Shown: piece by piece, positions 51,373 to 59,655 of the stretch | How positions within the stretch are numbered: the stretch's first letter is position 1 | How the letters are laid out: every line of letters begins with the position of its first letter | NCBI GenBank assembly: GCA_035645275.1 | Contig: DASQMX010000031.1 | Span: 186,001-250,000, forward strand | Reading direction: 5' to 3' | From: Paranoxybacillus sp035645275 | GTDB lineage: Bacteria > Bacillota > Bacilli > Bacillales > Anoxybacillaceae | Length of the DNA: 64,000 nt | The notes under the pieces: model-generated | Seen by the model: the letters and a program-made list of their open reading frames with translations, nothing else | Database searches by the model: none | What the model was told of the DNA's origin: nothing | Translations under genes and position numbers: made by a program

Positions 51373-51669
51373 TTATTTTTTCGCCTGATGGAGCCGAACT
51401 TTATAAATGATAAGCACAAGGGCTGCAATGACAAGACCTTCGGCAACGGGCAAAAAAACGGCAAAAAACGTTAAAATCGTACACCCTAATGCAAGTAAAA
51501 TGTATATGATGACATTTTTCAATAGCGGTAATTTTTTCGCAAATCCGAGCCGATAGACGATGATGGAAAGAACAAGCACGGTAAAATAGAGAAACCACAT
51601 TCCCCGTTCCGCATGTGTATTCACTTGATAAAGTGAAGCAAAAAACGAGAGTCGTTCAACAATGTCCAT
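51373..51669 (-). CDS. ylaH: YlaH-like membrane protein
   Basis: A 98-residue protein with three hydrophobic segments (about 23-40, 50-70, 73-90). Its position after typA and the start VERLSFFASLYQVN fit the YlaH-like family. Function is unknown. It begins 15 bases after the typA stop with GGAGAGGGAG upstream. Confidence 0.82.
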   Translation of the reverse strand: MDIVERLSFFASLYQVNTHAERGMWFLYFTVLVLSIIVYRLGFAKKLPLLKNVIIYILLALGCTILTFFAVFLPVAEGLVIAALVLIIYKVRLHQAKK

Positions 51670-51684
51670 TCTTCTCCCTCTCCT

Positions 51685-53526
51685 TTACTTGGCCTGCTCG
51701 GCGAGCTTCTTTTTCTTTGCGATTTTCTCGCGTTCATTTTTATCTAAAATCTTTTTACGCAGGCGAATGGATTGTGGCGTCACTTCGCAATACTCATCGT
51801 CATTTAAGTATTCAAGCGCTTCTTCAAGCGTCATAATGCGCGGTTTTTTCATTGTGACAGTTTGTTCTTTTGTTGAAGAACGAATATTTGTTACATGTTT
51901 TGTTTTACAAATATTCACAACTAAATCATTTTCCCGTGTATGCTCGCCAACAATCATTCCTTCGTATACTTCTGTTCCTGGCTCAACGAAGATGGTGCCG
52001 CGGTCTTCTACTTGCATAATCCCATAAGCAGTCGCCTTACCTGTTTCCATCGAAATAAGCACACCTTGACGACGGCCGCCGATTTGTCCAGGCTGCATCG
52101 GCTGATAGCTGTCAAATGAATGATTTAAAATCCCGTAACCGCGTGTTAATGACATAAATTCTGTCCGATAACCAATAAGCCCACGGGACGGTACCATAAA
52201 GATGAGACGCACTTGACCGTTTCCGTTATTAATCATATCAACCATCTCGCCTTTACGGGCACCAATTGATTCCATGACCGCTCCGGTATATTCTTCCGGA
52301 ACATCAATCTGTACGCGTTCAATCGGCTCACAAATGACACCATCGATTTCTTTTAAAATTACTTCCGGTTTCGATACTTGCAATTCAAAGCCTTCCCGGC
52401 GCATATTTTCGATTAAAATCGATAAATGCAGCTCCCCGCGTCCCGAAACAATCCATGCATCAGGAGAATCCGTGTTTTCGACTCGTAAGCTGACGTCCGT
52501 TTCCAACTGTGCGCGTAACCGCTCTTCAATCTTCCTCGCTGTAACATATTTTCCTTCTCTGCCGGCAAATGGGCTATTGTTAACAAGAAACGTCATTTTT
52601 AACGTCGGTTCATCAATGCGCAATACCGGCAGCGCTTCTTGATGGTCAATAGGGCAAACCGTTTCCCCGACGTTGATATCTTCCATGCCGGAAACCGCCA
52701 CTAAATCTCCCGCTTTCGCTTCCTCAATCTCCATTCGTTTGAGACCAAAAAAGCCAAACATTTTTGTCACACGGAATTGTTTCACTGAGCCATCTAATTT
52801 CATTAATGCAACTTGCTGGCCGACTTTCATCGTGCCGCGGAAGATACGGCCAATCCCAATCCGGCCAACATAATCGTTATAATCAAGAAGCGACACTTGG
52901 AATTGCAGCGGCTCTTCACTATTGTCTACAGGAGCAGGAATATGTTTAATAATTGCTTCGAATAAAGCGGTCATATCTTCATCTTGCTTGTTCGGATCTA
53001 AGCTCGCTGTACCATTAATCGCAGAAGTATAAACAACAGGGAATTCCAACTGTTCCTCTGAAGCATCGAGTTCAATAAACAAATCGATAACTTCATCAAC
53101 GACTTCCAGAGGCCGAGCAAATTCACGATCAATTTTATTAACAACGACAATTGGCGTTAAATTTTGCTCAAGCGCTTTTTTTAATACAAAACGCGTTTGC
53201 GGCATACAGCCTTCATAGGCATCAACAACAAGCAGAACCCCGTCCACCATGCGCATAATGCGTTCGACTTCACCGCCAAAATCAGCATGTCCCGGAGTAT
53301 CTAAAATATTAATTCTTGTTCCTTTATAATTAATCGCCGTATTTTTTGCTAAAATAGTGATGCCGCGCTCACGCTCTAGCTCGTTCCGGTCCATTGCCCG
53401 CTCTTCTACATGCTCATTGGCGCGAAATGTTCCTGCTTGGCGCAGCAATTGATCGACTAGCGTTGTTTTCCCATGGTCAACATGAGCGATAATCGCAATA
53501 TTACGAATGTCATTTCGTATTTTCAA
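51685..53526 (-). CDS. typA: Ribosome-associated GTPase BipA/TypA
   Basis: Translational GTPase involved in 50S assembly and stress or cold adaptation. 613 residues: G1 AHVDHGKTTL, G2 RGITI, G3 DTPGHADFGGEV, G4 NKID, then the EF-G-like domains II, III and V and the BipA-specific C-terminus. ATG at 53526. Heads the typA-ylaH-small gene transcript. Confidence 0.97.
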   Translation of the reverse strand: MKIRNDIRNIAIIAHVDHGKTTLVDQLLRQAGTFRANEHVEERAMDRNELERERGITILAKNTAINYKGTRINILDTPGHADFGGEVERIMRMVDGVLLVVDAYEGCMPQTRFVLKKALEQNLTPIVVVNKIDREFARPLEVVDEVIDLFIELDASEEQLEFPVVYTSAINGTASLDPNKQDEDMTALFEAIIKHIPAPVDNSEEPLQFQVSLLDYNDYVGRIGIGRIFRGTMKVGQQVALMKLDGSVKQFRVTKMFGFFGLKRMEIEEAKAGDLVAVSGMEDINVGETVCPIDHQEALPVLRIDEPTLKMTFLVNNSPFAGREGKYVTARKIEERLRAQLETDVSLRVENTDSPDAWIVSGRGELHLSILIENMRREGFELQVSKPEVILKEIDGVICEPIERVQIDVPEEYTGAVMESIGARKGEMVDMINNGNGQVRLIFMVPSRGLIGYRTEFMSLTRGYGILNHSFDSYQPMQPGQIGGRRQGVLISMETGKATAYGIMQVEDRGTIFVEPGTEVYEGMIVGEHTRENDLVVNICKTKHVTNIRSSTKEQTVTMKKPRIMTLEEALEYLNDDEYCEVTPQSIRLRKKILDKNEREKIAKKKKLAEQAK

Positions 53527-53648
53527 ACTTGTCCACTCCCATGTTTATAATAGCTTACCTATTATACCATAAACACGGTAGAAAAGCGGAATGTTTTCGT
53601 GTACACTAAAAGGCAAGGGACTGTGAACAAGCGAAGGGAGCTATAAAC

Positions 53649-53834
53649 ATGAACTCATTTCAACCAATTTTCCTCTTTTTTGCTGTGCTGGCTACTGCTT
53701 GTATAATGGGAATTGGAATTTTTATTGCCGAAAGAAGCCCTCTTGGCATCATTTTTTCGATCATTGCCCTACTAGTAACAATGGGGGCTGGTTTTATGAC
53801 AAAAAAACGGATGCGCGAAAAAAAGGAAATATAA
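53649..53834 (+). CDS. ylaF: YlaF small membrane protein (DUF5325)
   Basis: A 61-residue protein of two membrane helices (about 6-27 and 32-50) joined by ERSPLG and a basic C-terminus (KKRMREKKE). Size, order ahead of typA and divergent orientation match YlaF. GAAGGGAG precedes the ATG. Function is unknown. Confidence 0.85.
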   Translation: MNSFQPIFLFFAVLATACIMGIGIFIAERSPLGIIFSIIALLVTMGAGFMTKKRMREKKEI

Positions 53835-53835
53835 T

Positions 53836-53930
53836 AAGGGCTGACCTATAAGTGTCTGATCTCACGCACCATCCACAATATGATATATGGCGGCCATGGG
53901 ATCTGACACTTTGTTTTAGGTCAGCCTCTT
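53836..53930 (-). repeat. Three-tier palindromic repeat between convergent ylaF and suhB
   Basis: Outer arms AAGGGCTGACCT / AGGTCAGCCTCTT, middle arms GTGTCTGATCTCAC / ATGGGATCTGACAC (minus orientation), inner ACAATATGATATATGG. It begins 1 base after the ylaF stop and ends at the inositol-phosphatase stop, filling the gap completely. Confidence 0.87.
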
Positions 53931-54724
53931 TACTTACGAACATACTTATTTAAAATTTCTTCATGCAATCCAGGTTTTGCTACAAGAACAGAATTTTCTC
54001 CGAGTAAATTTAACGGTTCGCCATACAAATTGGTGACAATGCCTCCTACTTCATTAACAAGCACTAATCCTGCCGCAAAATCCCACGGGGATAACCTCAT
54101 CGTAATATATGCATCTAAACGCCCCGAAGCAACATAGGCCATTTCAAGAGCAGCCGAGCCGTATGAACGTGTCCCCCGTACATCTTTTACTAATGGGGCT
54201 AACACATTCGGATCAATTCGCTTATTTTTTGTTACCCATGTGGCGTTAATGGAAACAATCGATTCGGAAATCGATGTTGTCGTCAATGGCGAAAGCGGAA
54301 CACCATTTAAAAACGCTCCTGTTCCTTTGTGAGCATAATATAGTTCATCATGGACGACATCATAAATATAGCCAATCATTCCAATACCATCTTCATAAAC
54401 GCCAACAGAAATCGCAAAATTGCGTTGTTGATGAATAAAATTCATCGTACCATCAATAGGGTCAATAATCCAAACAATTCCTTCTAACGCGGTTAAGCGA
54501 TCGCCATAGCCCTCTTCTCCAAGCACGCGATGTTGCGGAAATGTATTTCGTATATTTTCAATAAAAAACTGCTCAATCTCACGGTCAACATTTGTGACTA
54601 AATCGGTACGACTCGACTTTGTTTGAATCATTAACTGTTGTTGAAATGTATCTTTTATTCGCCTTCCTGCTTCTTTTATCCACTGTTGCGCATACTGGTC
54701 GATTTTTTTCCACTTTTCATTCAT
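53930..54724 (-). CDS. suhB: Inositol monophosphatase family protein (YktC/SuhB)
   Basis: A 264-residue Mg-dependent phosphatase. Metal-binding motifs: GEEGYGD (near 70), WIIDPIDGTMNFIHQ (near 88) and SPWDFAAGLVLVNEVGG (near 211). B. subtilis YktC has inositol-phosphatase activity; physiological substrates are broader. The plain ATG start is preceded by GGAGGAATT. Stop codon abuts a palindromic repeat. Confidence 0.92.
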   Translation of the reverse strand: MNEKWKKIDQYAQQWIKEAGRRIKDTFQQQLMIQTKSSRTDLVTNVDREIEQFFIENIRNTFPQHRVLGEEGYGDRLTALEGIVWIIDPIDGTMNFIHQQRNFAISVGVYEDGIGMIGYIYDVVHDELYYAHKGTGAFLNGVPLSPLTTTSISESIVSINATWVTKNKRIDPNVLAPLVKDVRGTRSYGSAALEMAYVASGRLDAYITMRLSPWDFAAGLVLVNEVGGIVTNLYGEPLNLLGENSVLVAKPGLHEEILNKYVRK

Positions 54725-54879
54725 CTCAAATTCCTCCTGCCATCCTATCGCAACCTTTTCTATTCAATAGCGTTTACTCATCAAAAAAACATATGTAGGA
54801 ATATAAATTAGATTAGTGCAATTTCTCTTTCTTATCAAGAATCCGTTACTTTTTCAAAACTTTCAGATTCTGAACGAAG

Positions 54880-54903
54880 AAAAAACGAACCCGCCTAGGT
54901 TCG
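54880..54903 (-). terminator. Terminator downstream of the 62-residue gene
   Basis: CGAACC / GGTTCG stem with T6 following on the minus strand, 16 bases beyond the stop at 54920. Confidence 0.85.
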
Positions 54904-54919
54904 CCGCAAGTTTTTTACA

Positions 54920-55108
54920 TTAAATTCCAAGACGAATCATCTCTTGACGTAATTTTTCTAATTTACGCTTGCATTCCTTTTTCTTTTCCTCATCATTTTC
55001 CATCATTGCCTCATAGAGAGTTGCTAATTCATAATCTAACTCTAAGCGCAATACCGCAATCCGTTTTTCACCGTCCATACGTTTAAGACCGTTCACCACT
55101 TTTTTCAT
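54920..55108 (-). CDS. Small conserved helical protein (possible YkzI)
   Basis: A 62-residue charged, wholly helical protein: VNGLKRMDGEKRIAVLRLELDYELATLYEAMM then KKKECKRKLEKLRQEMIRLGI. Composition suggests a coiled coil. Its place between yktA and the YktC gene suggests B. subtilis YkzI, but I am not sure. ATG at 55108 lies 9 bases after GGGGTG; an in-frame GTG at 55120 is an alternative. Confidence 0.65.
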   Translation of the reverse strand: MKKVVNGLKRMDGEKRIAVLRLELDYELATLYEAMMENDEEKKKECKRKLEKLRQEMIRLGI

Positions 55109-55251
55109 AACAAGGAGCACCCCTTATCTGTATAATGACAAAAGCCCGTTTCCGAAGATAGAATTTTCTGATATTTTATTTATATATATATATGTTATGA
55201 AAGGGTGCTATGCAACAAAATTGTGCAGTTGTCTATCTTTATAAATATGGA

Positions 55252-55288
55252 CTCCCCCGCTTAGCTAACGCTTGAAGCAGAGGGGGAG
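55252..55288. other. Hairpin downstream of yktA
   Basis: CTCCCCC / GGGGGAG with an inner GCTT / AAGC pair, 8 bases from the yktA stop. There is no T run on the minus strand, so termination is uncertain; it may protect the mRNA 3' end. Confidence 0.5.
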
Positions 55289-55295
55289 AACATAA

Positions 55296-55565
55296 TTACA
55301 TTTTTATAAAGTCACCGCTTTTTGCTTCTTTCGCTTTTTTTATTACCAGATATGAGGAATAGCCGCTCACTTCTTCAAATTCACCGCACAGCTTTTTTTC
55401 TTCGCTCTTGCTTGGAACAATTTCTTTAAAGCGGCGATATGCATTGATGAGCTGATCGCGCTCAATTCCTTTTTCATAAGCTTTTTCAATCGCTTCGAAA
55501 AATTTCACGACATCGATAATTTCTTGTGCCGTCCAATCGTATGAAATTGGATATGCATAGTTCAA
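55296..55565 (-). CDS. yktA: UPF0223 family protein YktA
   Basis: An 89-residue protein: YPISYDWTAQEIIDVVKFFEAIEKAYEKGI, LINAYRRFKEIVPSKSEEKK and EFEEVSGYSSYLVIKKAKE are clear UPF0223 signatures. TTG at 55565 (MNYAYPISYDW) follows GAGGTG by 6 bases and aligns with B. subtilis MEYQYP. Function is unknown. Confidence 0.9.
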   Translation of the reverse strand: MNYAYPISYDWTAQEIIDVVKFFEAIEKAYEKGIERDQLINAYRRFKEIVPSKSEEKKLCGEFEEVSGYSSYLVIKKAKEAKSGDFIKM

Positions 55566-55592
55566 AGATAACACCTCATTTATACTGTATTT

Positions 55593-56552
55593 TTAAATTG
55601 CCCATTGCTTGCGAATTTGTTCCGCTTGCTGAATCATGCGCGCAAAAAGTTCTGCAACCGTTGGCACATCATGAATAAGTCCCATGACTTGACCGGCCCA
55701 TGCAAAGCCCTCGCTCGTTTTTCCGTCATAAATCAAGCGACAATTCGCTTCTCCGCTTATATACTCTTTTAAATCTTCATAAGTAGCTCCATGCTTTTCA
55801 ATTTCTAATATTTTTTCTGTCCATTCGTTAGCAATCGCACGTGCTGGGGCTCCTAAACTTCTTTTTATAACAACGGTATCGCTTTCCGATCCTTTTACAA
55901 GCATTTCCTTGTAAACCTCGTTCGCATGTACACATTCCTTTGTTGCAATAAACCGTGTTCCCATTTCAATCCCTTCCGCACCAAGCGCAAATGCGGCCAT
56001 TAAGCCGCGCCCATCGCCAATCCCTCCTGATGCAATAACAGGAATGGAAACAGAGTCCACCACTTTAGGAATTAGCACGAATGTACCGATATCATGTTTT
56101 CCTAAATGCCCGCCGCCTTCCTGTCCGACAACCATGACCGCATCGGCACCGAGCTCTTCTGCTTTTACAGCTTGGCGGACAGCCGCAACAAGCACCAATT
56201 TTTTTACTTCCACTCCCTTTAATTGTTCAAAAATAGGGGCAGGATTTCCCCCTGTCATCGAAATAACCGGGACTTTTTCTTCGATAGCGACTTCAAGCAT
56301 ATGGGAAAACGGTCTGCCATGCTGGCCAATGGCAAAATTCACGCCAAATGGTTTATCCGTTTTTTTCCTCACTTTCTTAATTTCTTCACGCAATTGTTCT
56401 GGTGTTTCCAATGACATCGCTGTAATTTGCCCTAATCCTCCTGCATTGGAAACCGCAGCCGCTAAATCAGCATAAGCTAAATAAGCAAGTCCACCTTGAA
56501 TGATTGGATATTTAATTCCTAACAATTTTGTTACTCTCGTTTCCCAATTCAT
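55593..56552 (-). CDS. Nitronate monooxygenase-family flavoprotein
   Basis: A 319-residue TIM-barrel FMN protein of the 2-nitropropane dioxygenase / FabK-like group: IKYPIIQGGLAYLAYADLAAAVSNAGGLGQI, GVNFAI, VISMTGGNPAP, VVGQEGGGHLG (active-site His) and IPVIASGGIGDGRGLMAAFALGAEGIEMGTRF. It may detoxify nitronates; an enoyl-ACP reductase role is less likely. Divergent from speA, 27 bases before yktA. Confidence 0.85.
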   Translation of the reverse strand: MNWETRVTKLLGIKYPIIQGGLAYLAYADLAAAVSNAGGLGQITAMSLETPEQLREEIKKVRKKTDKPFGVNFAIGQHGRPFSHMLEVAIEEKVPVISMTGGNPAPIFEQLKGVEVKKLVLVAAVRQAVKAEELGADAVMVVGQEGGGHLGKHDIGTFVLIPKVVDSVSIPVIASGGIGDGRGLMAAFALGAEGIEMGTRFIATKECVHANEVYKEMLVKGSESDTVVIKRSLGAPARAIANEWTEKILEIEKHGATYEDLKEYISGEANCRLIYDGKTSEGFAWAGQVMGLIHDVPTVAELFARMIQQAEQIRKQWAI

Positions 56553-56631
56553 GTTCCATGCCTCCTTTATATAATTGTATATTTCGTCTTATTCATGCAA
56601 TATCCTTTAACAAATTCACCTTAAAAATTTC

Positions 56632-56660
56632 TTTGCAAACATAAAAATAAGTGCTATAAT
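56632..56660 (+). promoter_or_regulatory. Sigma-A promoter of speA
   Basis: TTTGCA (56632-56637), 17-base spacer ending TGC, TATAAT (56655-56660), an extended -10 type, 66 bases before the start codon. Confidence 0.75.
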
Positions 56661-56726
56661 GCATCTTGTTTTATATAAAAAGATATCGATTGTTGATTAT
56701 AGATTATAAAGAGGTGTGGGGAAACG

Positions 56727-58199
56727 TTGTCACAGTTTGAAACGCCATTGTTTACCGGGTTATTAGAGCACATAAAGAAAAATCCCATTCAGTTCCATAT
56801 CCCTGGGCACAAAAAAGGTGCAGGAATGGATCCACATTTCCGGGATTTTATTGGTGAAAATGCATTAGCGATTGACTTAATTAACATTGGTCCACTCGAT
56901 GACTTACATCAACCAAAAGGCATGATTAAACGTGCCCAAGATTTGGCTGCTGAAGCATTTGGAGCTGACTATACATTCTTTTCTGTGCAAGGAACAAGCG
57001 GAGCGATTATGACAATGGTGATGTCTGTCGCAGGGCCTGGCGATAAAATTATCGTGCCGCGCAACGTTCATAAATCTGTAATGTCTGCTATTGTGTTTTC
57101 AGGAGCAACACCGATTTTTATCCATCCGGAAATTGACAAAGAACTCGGGATTTCTCACGGCATTACTCCAGAGGCAGTTGAAAAAGCGTTAAAACAACAT
57201 CCTGATGCTAAAGGGGTTCTTGTCATTAATCCAACGTACTTTGGCATCGCCGGAGATTTAAAGAAAATCGTAGAAATCGCTCATTCGTATAATGTTCCTG
57301 TGCTGGTCGATGAGGCACATGGCGTGCATATTCATTTCCATGAAAAATTGCCGCTTTCTGCGATGCAGGCTGGCGCTGATATGGCAGCAACAAGTGTTCA
57401 TAAATTAGGCGGTTCGATGACGCAAAGCTCTATTTTAAACGTTCGTGAAGGCTTAGTGTCAGCAAAACGCGTTCAAGCCATTTTAAGTATGCTGACGACA
57501 ACTTCAACATCGTATTTATTACTTGCCTCATTAGACGTTGCCCGCAAACGCCTTGCGACAGAAGGACGTGAGCTTGCAGAAAAAGCGATTCAATTAGCGG
57601 AAAAAACCCGCAAAGAAATTAATGAAATCAAATATTTATACTGTGTCGGCGAGGAAATTCTCGGAACAAAAGCAACGTATGATTACGATCCGACGAAATT
57701 AATCATTTCCGTCAAAGAGCTCGGCTTAACCGGATATGATGTTGAAAAATGGCTACGCGAAAACTACAATATCGAAGTCGAACTGTCTGACCTTTATAAC
57801 ATTTTATGTATCATTACACCTGGGGATACAGAGAAAGAAACAAACATGTTAGTAGATGCGCTTCGCCACTTGTCTGATCAATTCAGTCATCAAGCTGCTG
57901 AAGGCGTTAAACCAAAAGTGTTGCTTCCTGATATCCCTGTTCTTGCATTAACGCCGCGCGATGCCTTTTATTCAGAAACGGAAGTCGTCCCATTTGAGGA
58001 ATCAGCGGGAAGAATTATTGCAGAATTTATTATGGTGTATCCGCCTGGAATCCCAATTTTTATTCCAGGAGAAATCATCACTCAAGAAAACTTAGATTAC
58101 ATTAAAAAGAATCTTGAAGTAGGGCTCCCAGTACAAGGTCCTGAAGATTATACGTTAAAAACATTACGAGTGATCAAAGAACATAAATCCGTTCGCTAA
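56727..58199 (+). CDS. speA: Arginine decarboxylase (PLP, fold type I)
   Basis: Makes agmatine from arginine, the first step of Bacillus spermidine synthesis. 490 residues (B. subtilis 489). N-terminal FHIPGHKKGAGMDPHF, the PLP aspartate in VLVDEAHGVHIHF and the Schiff-base lysine in AATSVHKLGGSMTQSS (near 230) are seen, then the C-terminal domain with YPPGIPIFIPGE. The TTG start at 56727 follows AGAGGTG. SR1 is read on the other strand just beyond, as near B. subtilis speA. Confidence 0.94.
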   Translation: MSQFETPLFTGLLEHIKKNPIQFHIPGHKKGAGMDPHFRDFIGENALAIDLINIGPLDDLHQPKGMIKRAQDLAAEAFGADYTFFSVQGTSGAIMTMVMSVAGPGDKIIVPRNVHKSVMSAIVFSGATPIFIHPEIDKELGISHGITPEAVEKALKQHPDAKGVLVINPTYFGIAGDLKKIVEIAHSYNVPVLVDEAHGVHIHFHEKLPLSAMQAGADMAATSVHKLGGSMTQSSILNVREGLVSAKRVQAILSMLTTTSTSYLLLASLDVARKRLATEGRELAEKAIQLAEKTRKEINEIKYLYCVGEEILGTKATYDYDPTKLIISVKELGLTGYDVEKWLRENYNIEVELSDLYNILCIITPGDTEKETNMLVDALRHLSDQFSHQAAEGVKPKVLLPDIPVLALTPRDAFYSETEVVPFEESAGRIIAEFIMVYPPGIPIFIPGEIITQENLDYIKKNLEVGLPVQGPEDYTLKTLRVIKEHKSVR

Positions 58200-58205
58200 C
58201 TACTT

Positions 58206-58237
58206 AAGGTGCAGCACTGTCTAGCTGCACCTTTTAT
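58206..58237 (+). terminator. Terminator of speA
   Basis: AAGGTGCAGC / GCTGCACCTT, 8-base loop, then TTATTATT, seven bases past the stop codon. Confidence 0.88.
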
Positions 58238-58326
58238 TATTAAACTAAAGAAAAAAACGCATGCCATCCCGTCCGCATGCGTTTCTATATACAAAACCTT
58301 TCCCCATTTGTTTGACCGTAACTCTA

Positions 58327-58443
58327 TTATTCTTCTGTTTCCTCCGTGTCACATTCGTTACATTGACCGTAAAGTGTTGTCACTTTTTCATCTTCGAAAT
58401 GAGCGATGGTTGAATTACATGTTTGGCACACAATTGTTCCCAT
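58327..58443 (-). CDS. SR1P small peptide (GapA-binding)
   Basis: 38 residues starting MGTIVCQTCNSTIAHFEDEK, then VTTLYGQC, NEC and an acidic tail. The two Cys pairs (C6/C9 and C28/C31) could bind a metal. It is strikingly like B. subtilis SR1P, 39 residues, which binds GapA and promotes its RNase J1 association. AAGGGG is 7 bases before the ATG at 58443; an in-frame ATG at 58449 is too close to that site. Confidence 0.88.
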   Translation of the reverse strand: MGTIVCQTCNSTIAHFEDEKVTTLYGQCNECDTEETEE

Positions 58444-58470
58444 CTTCATACCCCTTTTCTTAAAACGTCT

Positions 58471-58484
58471 TGAAAACGCTTAAC
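58471..58484 (+). promoter_or_regulatory. cre-like site inside the SR1 leader
   Basis: TGAAAACGCTTAAC agrees with 12 of 14 positions of the catabolite-responsive element consensus, just downstream of the predicted SR1 start. SR1 is sugar-controlled by CcpN and CcpA in B. subtilis. The surrounding AAAACGT / ACGTTTT inverted repeat could also be the operator. Confidence 0.4.
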
Positions 58485-58498
58485 GTTTTACTAATTAT

Positions 58499-58527
58499 AT
58501 AATAATATATCACATTTCAGTTGTCAA
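58499..58527 (-). promoter_or_regulatory. Sigma-A promoter of SR1
   Basis: Perfect TTGACA (58527-58522), 17-base spacer, TATTAT (58504-58499). Confidence 0.85.
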
Positions 58528-58607
58528 CTATAAAATTGTATAACACATTAACTTTTTTATATCGCTATTTTATTCATATGTGTATGTAAAAAAGGAAATG
58601 AAATAAA

Positions 58608-58733
58608 TAAGAGGCTGTCTCATCAGAGTCTGACCTCACGCGTATTTCACAATATATAGTTCATTTATCCAACGTTATGTCCTATATATTGTGTTGTGAG
58701 GTCTGATCCTAGAGCTTTTGAGACAGCCTCTTA
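58608..58733 (-). repeat. Three-tier palindromic repeat, best long-loop copy
   Basis: Perfect 15 bp outer arms TAAGAGGCTGTCTCA / TGAGACAGCCTCTTA, middle arms AGTCTGACCTCAC / GTGAGGTCTGATC, perfect 12 bp inner stem CACAATATATAG / CTATATATTGTG and a 22-base loop related to that of the 15362 copy. Four bases from the DUF3055 gene stop. TTA-type flanks may be target sequence. Confidence 0.92.
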
Positions 58734-58737
58734 TCGT

Positions 58738-59043
58738 TTATTCATATTGCGCTGCTTCTAATGGAGCAAATGATGGTAACGCATCTTTGAAAAACTCTGC
58801 TAAATCAGCAGCTTGTTCAACTGTGTCAATACGGAAAATTCGTTGCAGAGATTCGTGGTCTTCTATATCTTTTGGATCGAGGAGAGCAGAGCGGCCTGTT
58901 TGCATGCAAATGACAAGAGGCTTACCGAAGAACATGTTCGTGTAGACGATACCAAAGTCATAGCGAACATCTTTTGTCGTGAAGCCGACAAAACGAACCT
59001 TTACTTTTTCATGCTCGTCATACAATTTTTCAAATAAGTTCAT
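58738..59043 (-). CDS. DUF3055 family protein
   Basis: A 101-residue cytosolic protein: MNLFEKLYDEHEKVKVRFVGF, RYDFGIVYTNMFFGKPLVICMQTGRSALL fits DUF3055. Function is unknown. ATG at 59043 follows AAGGAGG by 7 bases; the frame runs six codons further upstream. Monocistronic. Confidence 0.8.
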   Translation of the reverse strand: MNLFEKLYDEHEKVKVRFVGFTTKDVRYDFGIVYTNMFFGKPLVICMQTGRSALLDPKDIEDHESLQRIFRIDTVEQAADLAEFFKDALPSFAPLEAAQYE

Positions 59044-59194
59044 AGAACGCCTCCTTTTCAATATTTTGAATTTTATTATAACTTAATAATCCCGTTCCAT
59101 CAATAAAGAATATTTTTAATTTTTCAAGTTGTGTTTTCTTTCTATAAAATGGTAGAATGAAAGGGGATGGCGAAATAGTAGAGGTGGTTTAACG

Positions 59195-59629
59195 ATGGCA
59201 ACACATGCATATATCAAATTAGTTTCTAAATCAAAAAAGAAAACGATTACATTATCAGAAGTTAAAGAGTTATTTCAATATTATCAAGACATTACAAAAA
59301 AAACCGGGGAACAATTAGGGTGGAGCTACGCAGAGGCAGCATTTCCTTATACAATTGCGGAGACAGATGAAGGAAAAGAACAATGGTTTTACTTAAAAGG
59401 AAAAAGTGACCGCTACCGAACAATCATTGTCGGTGTCGGACAAGAACAAATTCCGAACGAAGATACCGGTGAAACGGAAGAACAAACGTTTATCCAACTC
59501 ACCTTGCCACAAGGATCTACGCATGGCGACAAAGGAAAAGCGAATGAATTTTGCAAATTTCTCGCTAAAAAACTAGAAGGAGAACTGCATTTATTTAATG
59601 GTCGCGTAATGTATTATTATAAACGATAG
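59195..59629 (+). CDS. DUF1885 family protein
   Basis: A 144-residue soluble protein: AYIKLVSKSKKKTITLSEVKELFQYYQDIT, YAEAAFPYTIAE and GSTHGDKGKANEFCKFLAKKLEGELHLFNGRVMYY agree with the DUF1885 family of bacilli. Function is unknown. AGAGGTGG precedes the ATG. It is divergent from the DUF3055 gene. Confidence 0.78.
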   Translation: MATHAYIKLVSKSKKKTITLSEVKELFQYYQDITKKTGEQLGWSYAEAAFPYTIAETDEGKEQWFYLKGKSDRYRTIIVGVGQEQIPNEDTGETEEQTFIQLTLPQGSTHGDKGKANEFCKFLAKKLEGELHLFNGRVMYYYKR

Positions 59630-59652
59630 CTATTCAAACGCTATCGTTTTTT
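59621..59652 (+). terminator. Terminator after the DUF1885 gene
   Basis: AAACGATAGC / GCTATCGTTT, 9-base loop, T6. The left arm contains the stop codon. It may also serve the convergent gene at 59656. Confidence 0.9.
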
Positions 59653-59655
59653 CAT

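Larger units (their letters stand above)
58249..58492 (-). ncRNA. SR1 dual-function small RNA
   Basis: A transcript of about 240 bases is predicted from the promoter at 58499-58527 to a terminator hairpin AAACGCATGC / GCATGCGTTT (58255-58284) with T7. It encodes the SR1P peptide and lies between speA and the pdh operon, the SR1 locus of B. subtilis. There SR1 also base-pairs with ahrC mRNA; that pairing is not tested here. Confidence 0.82.

Noticed and set aside
58209..58463. Plus-strand frame of 84 codons over the SR1 locus
   Set aside because: It is antisense to SR1P, which has the promoter, ribosome binding site, terminator and homology.
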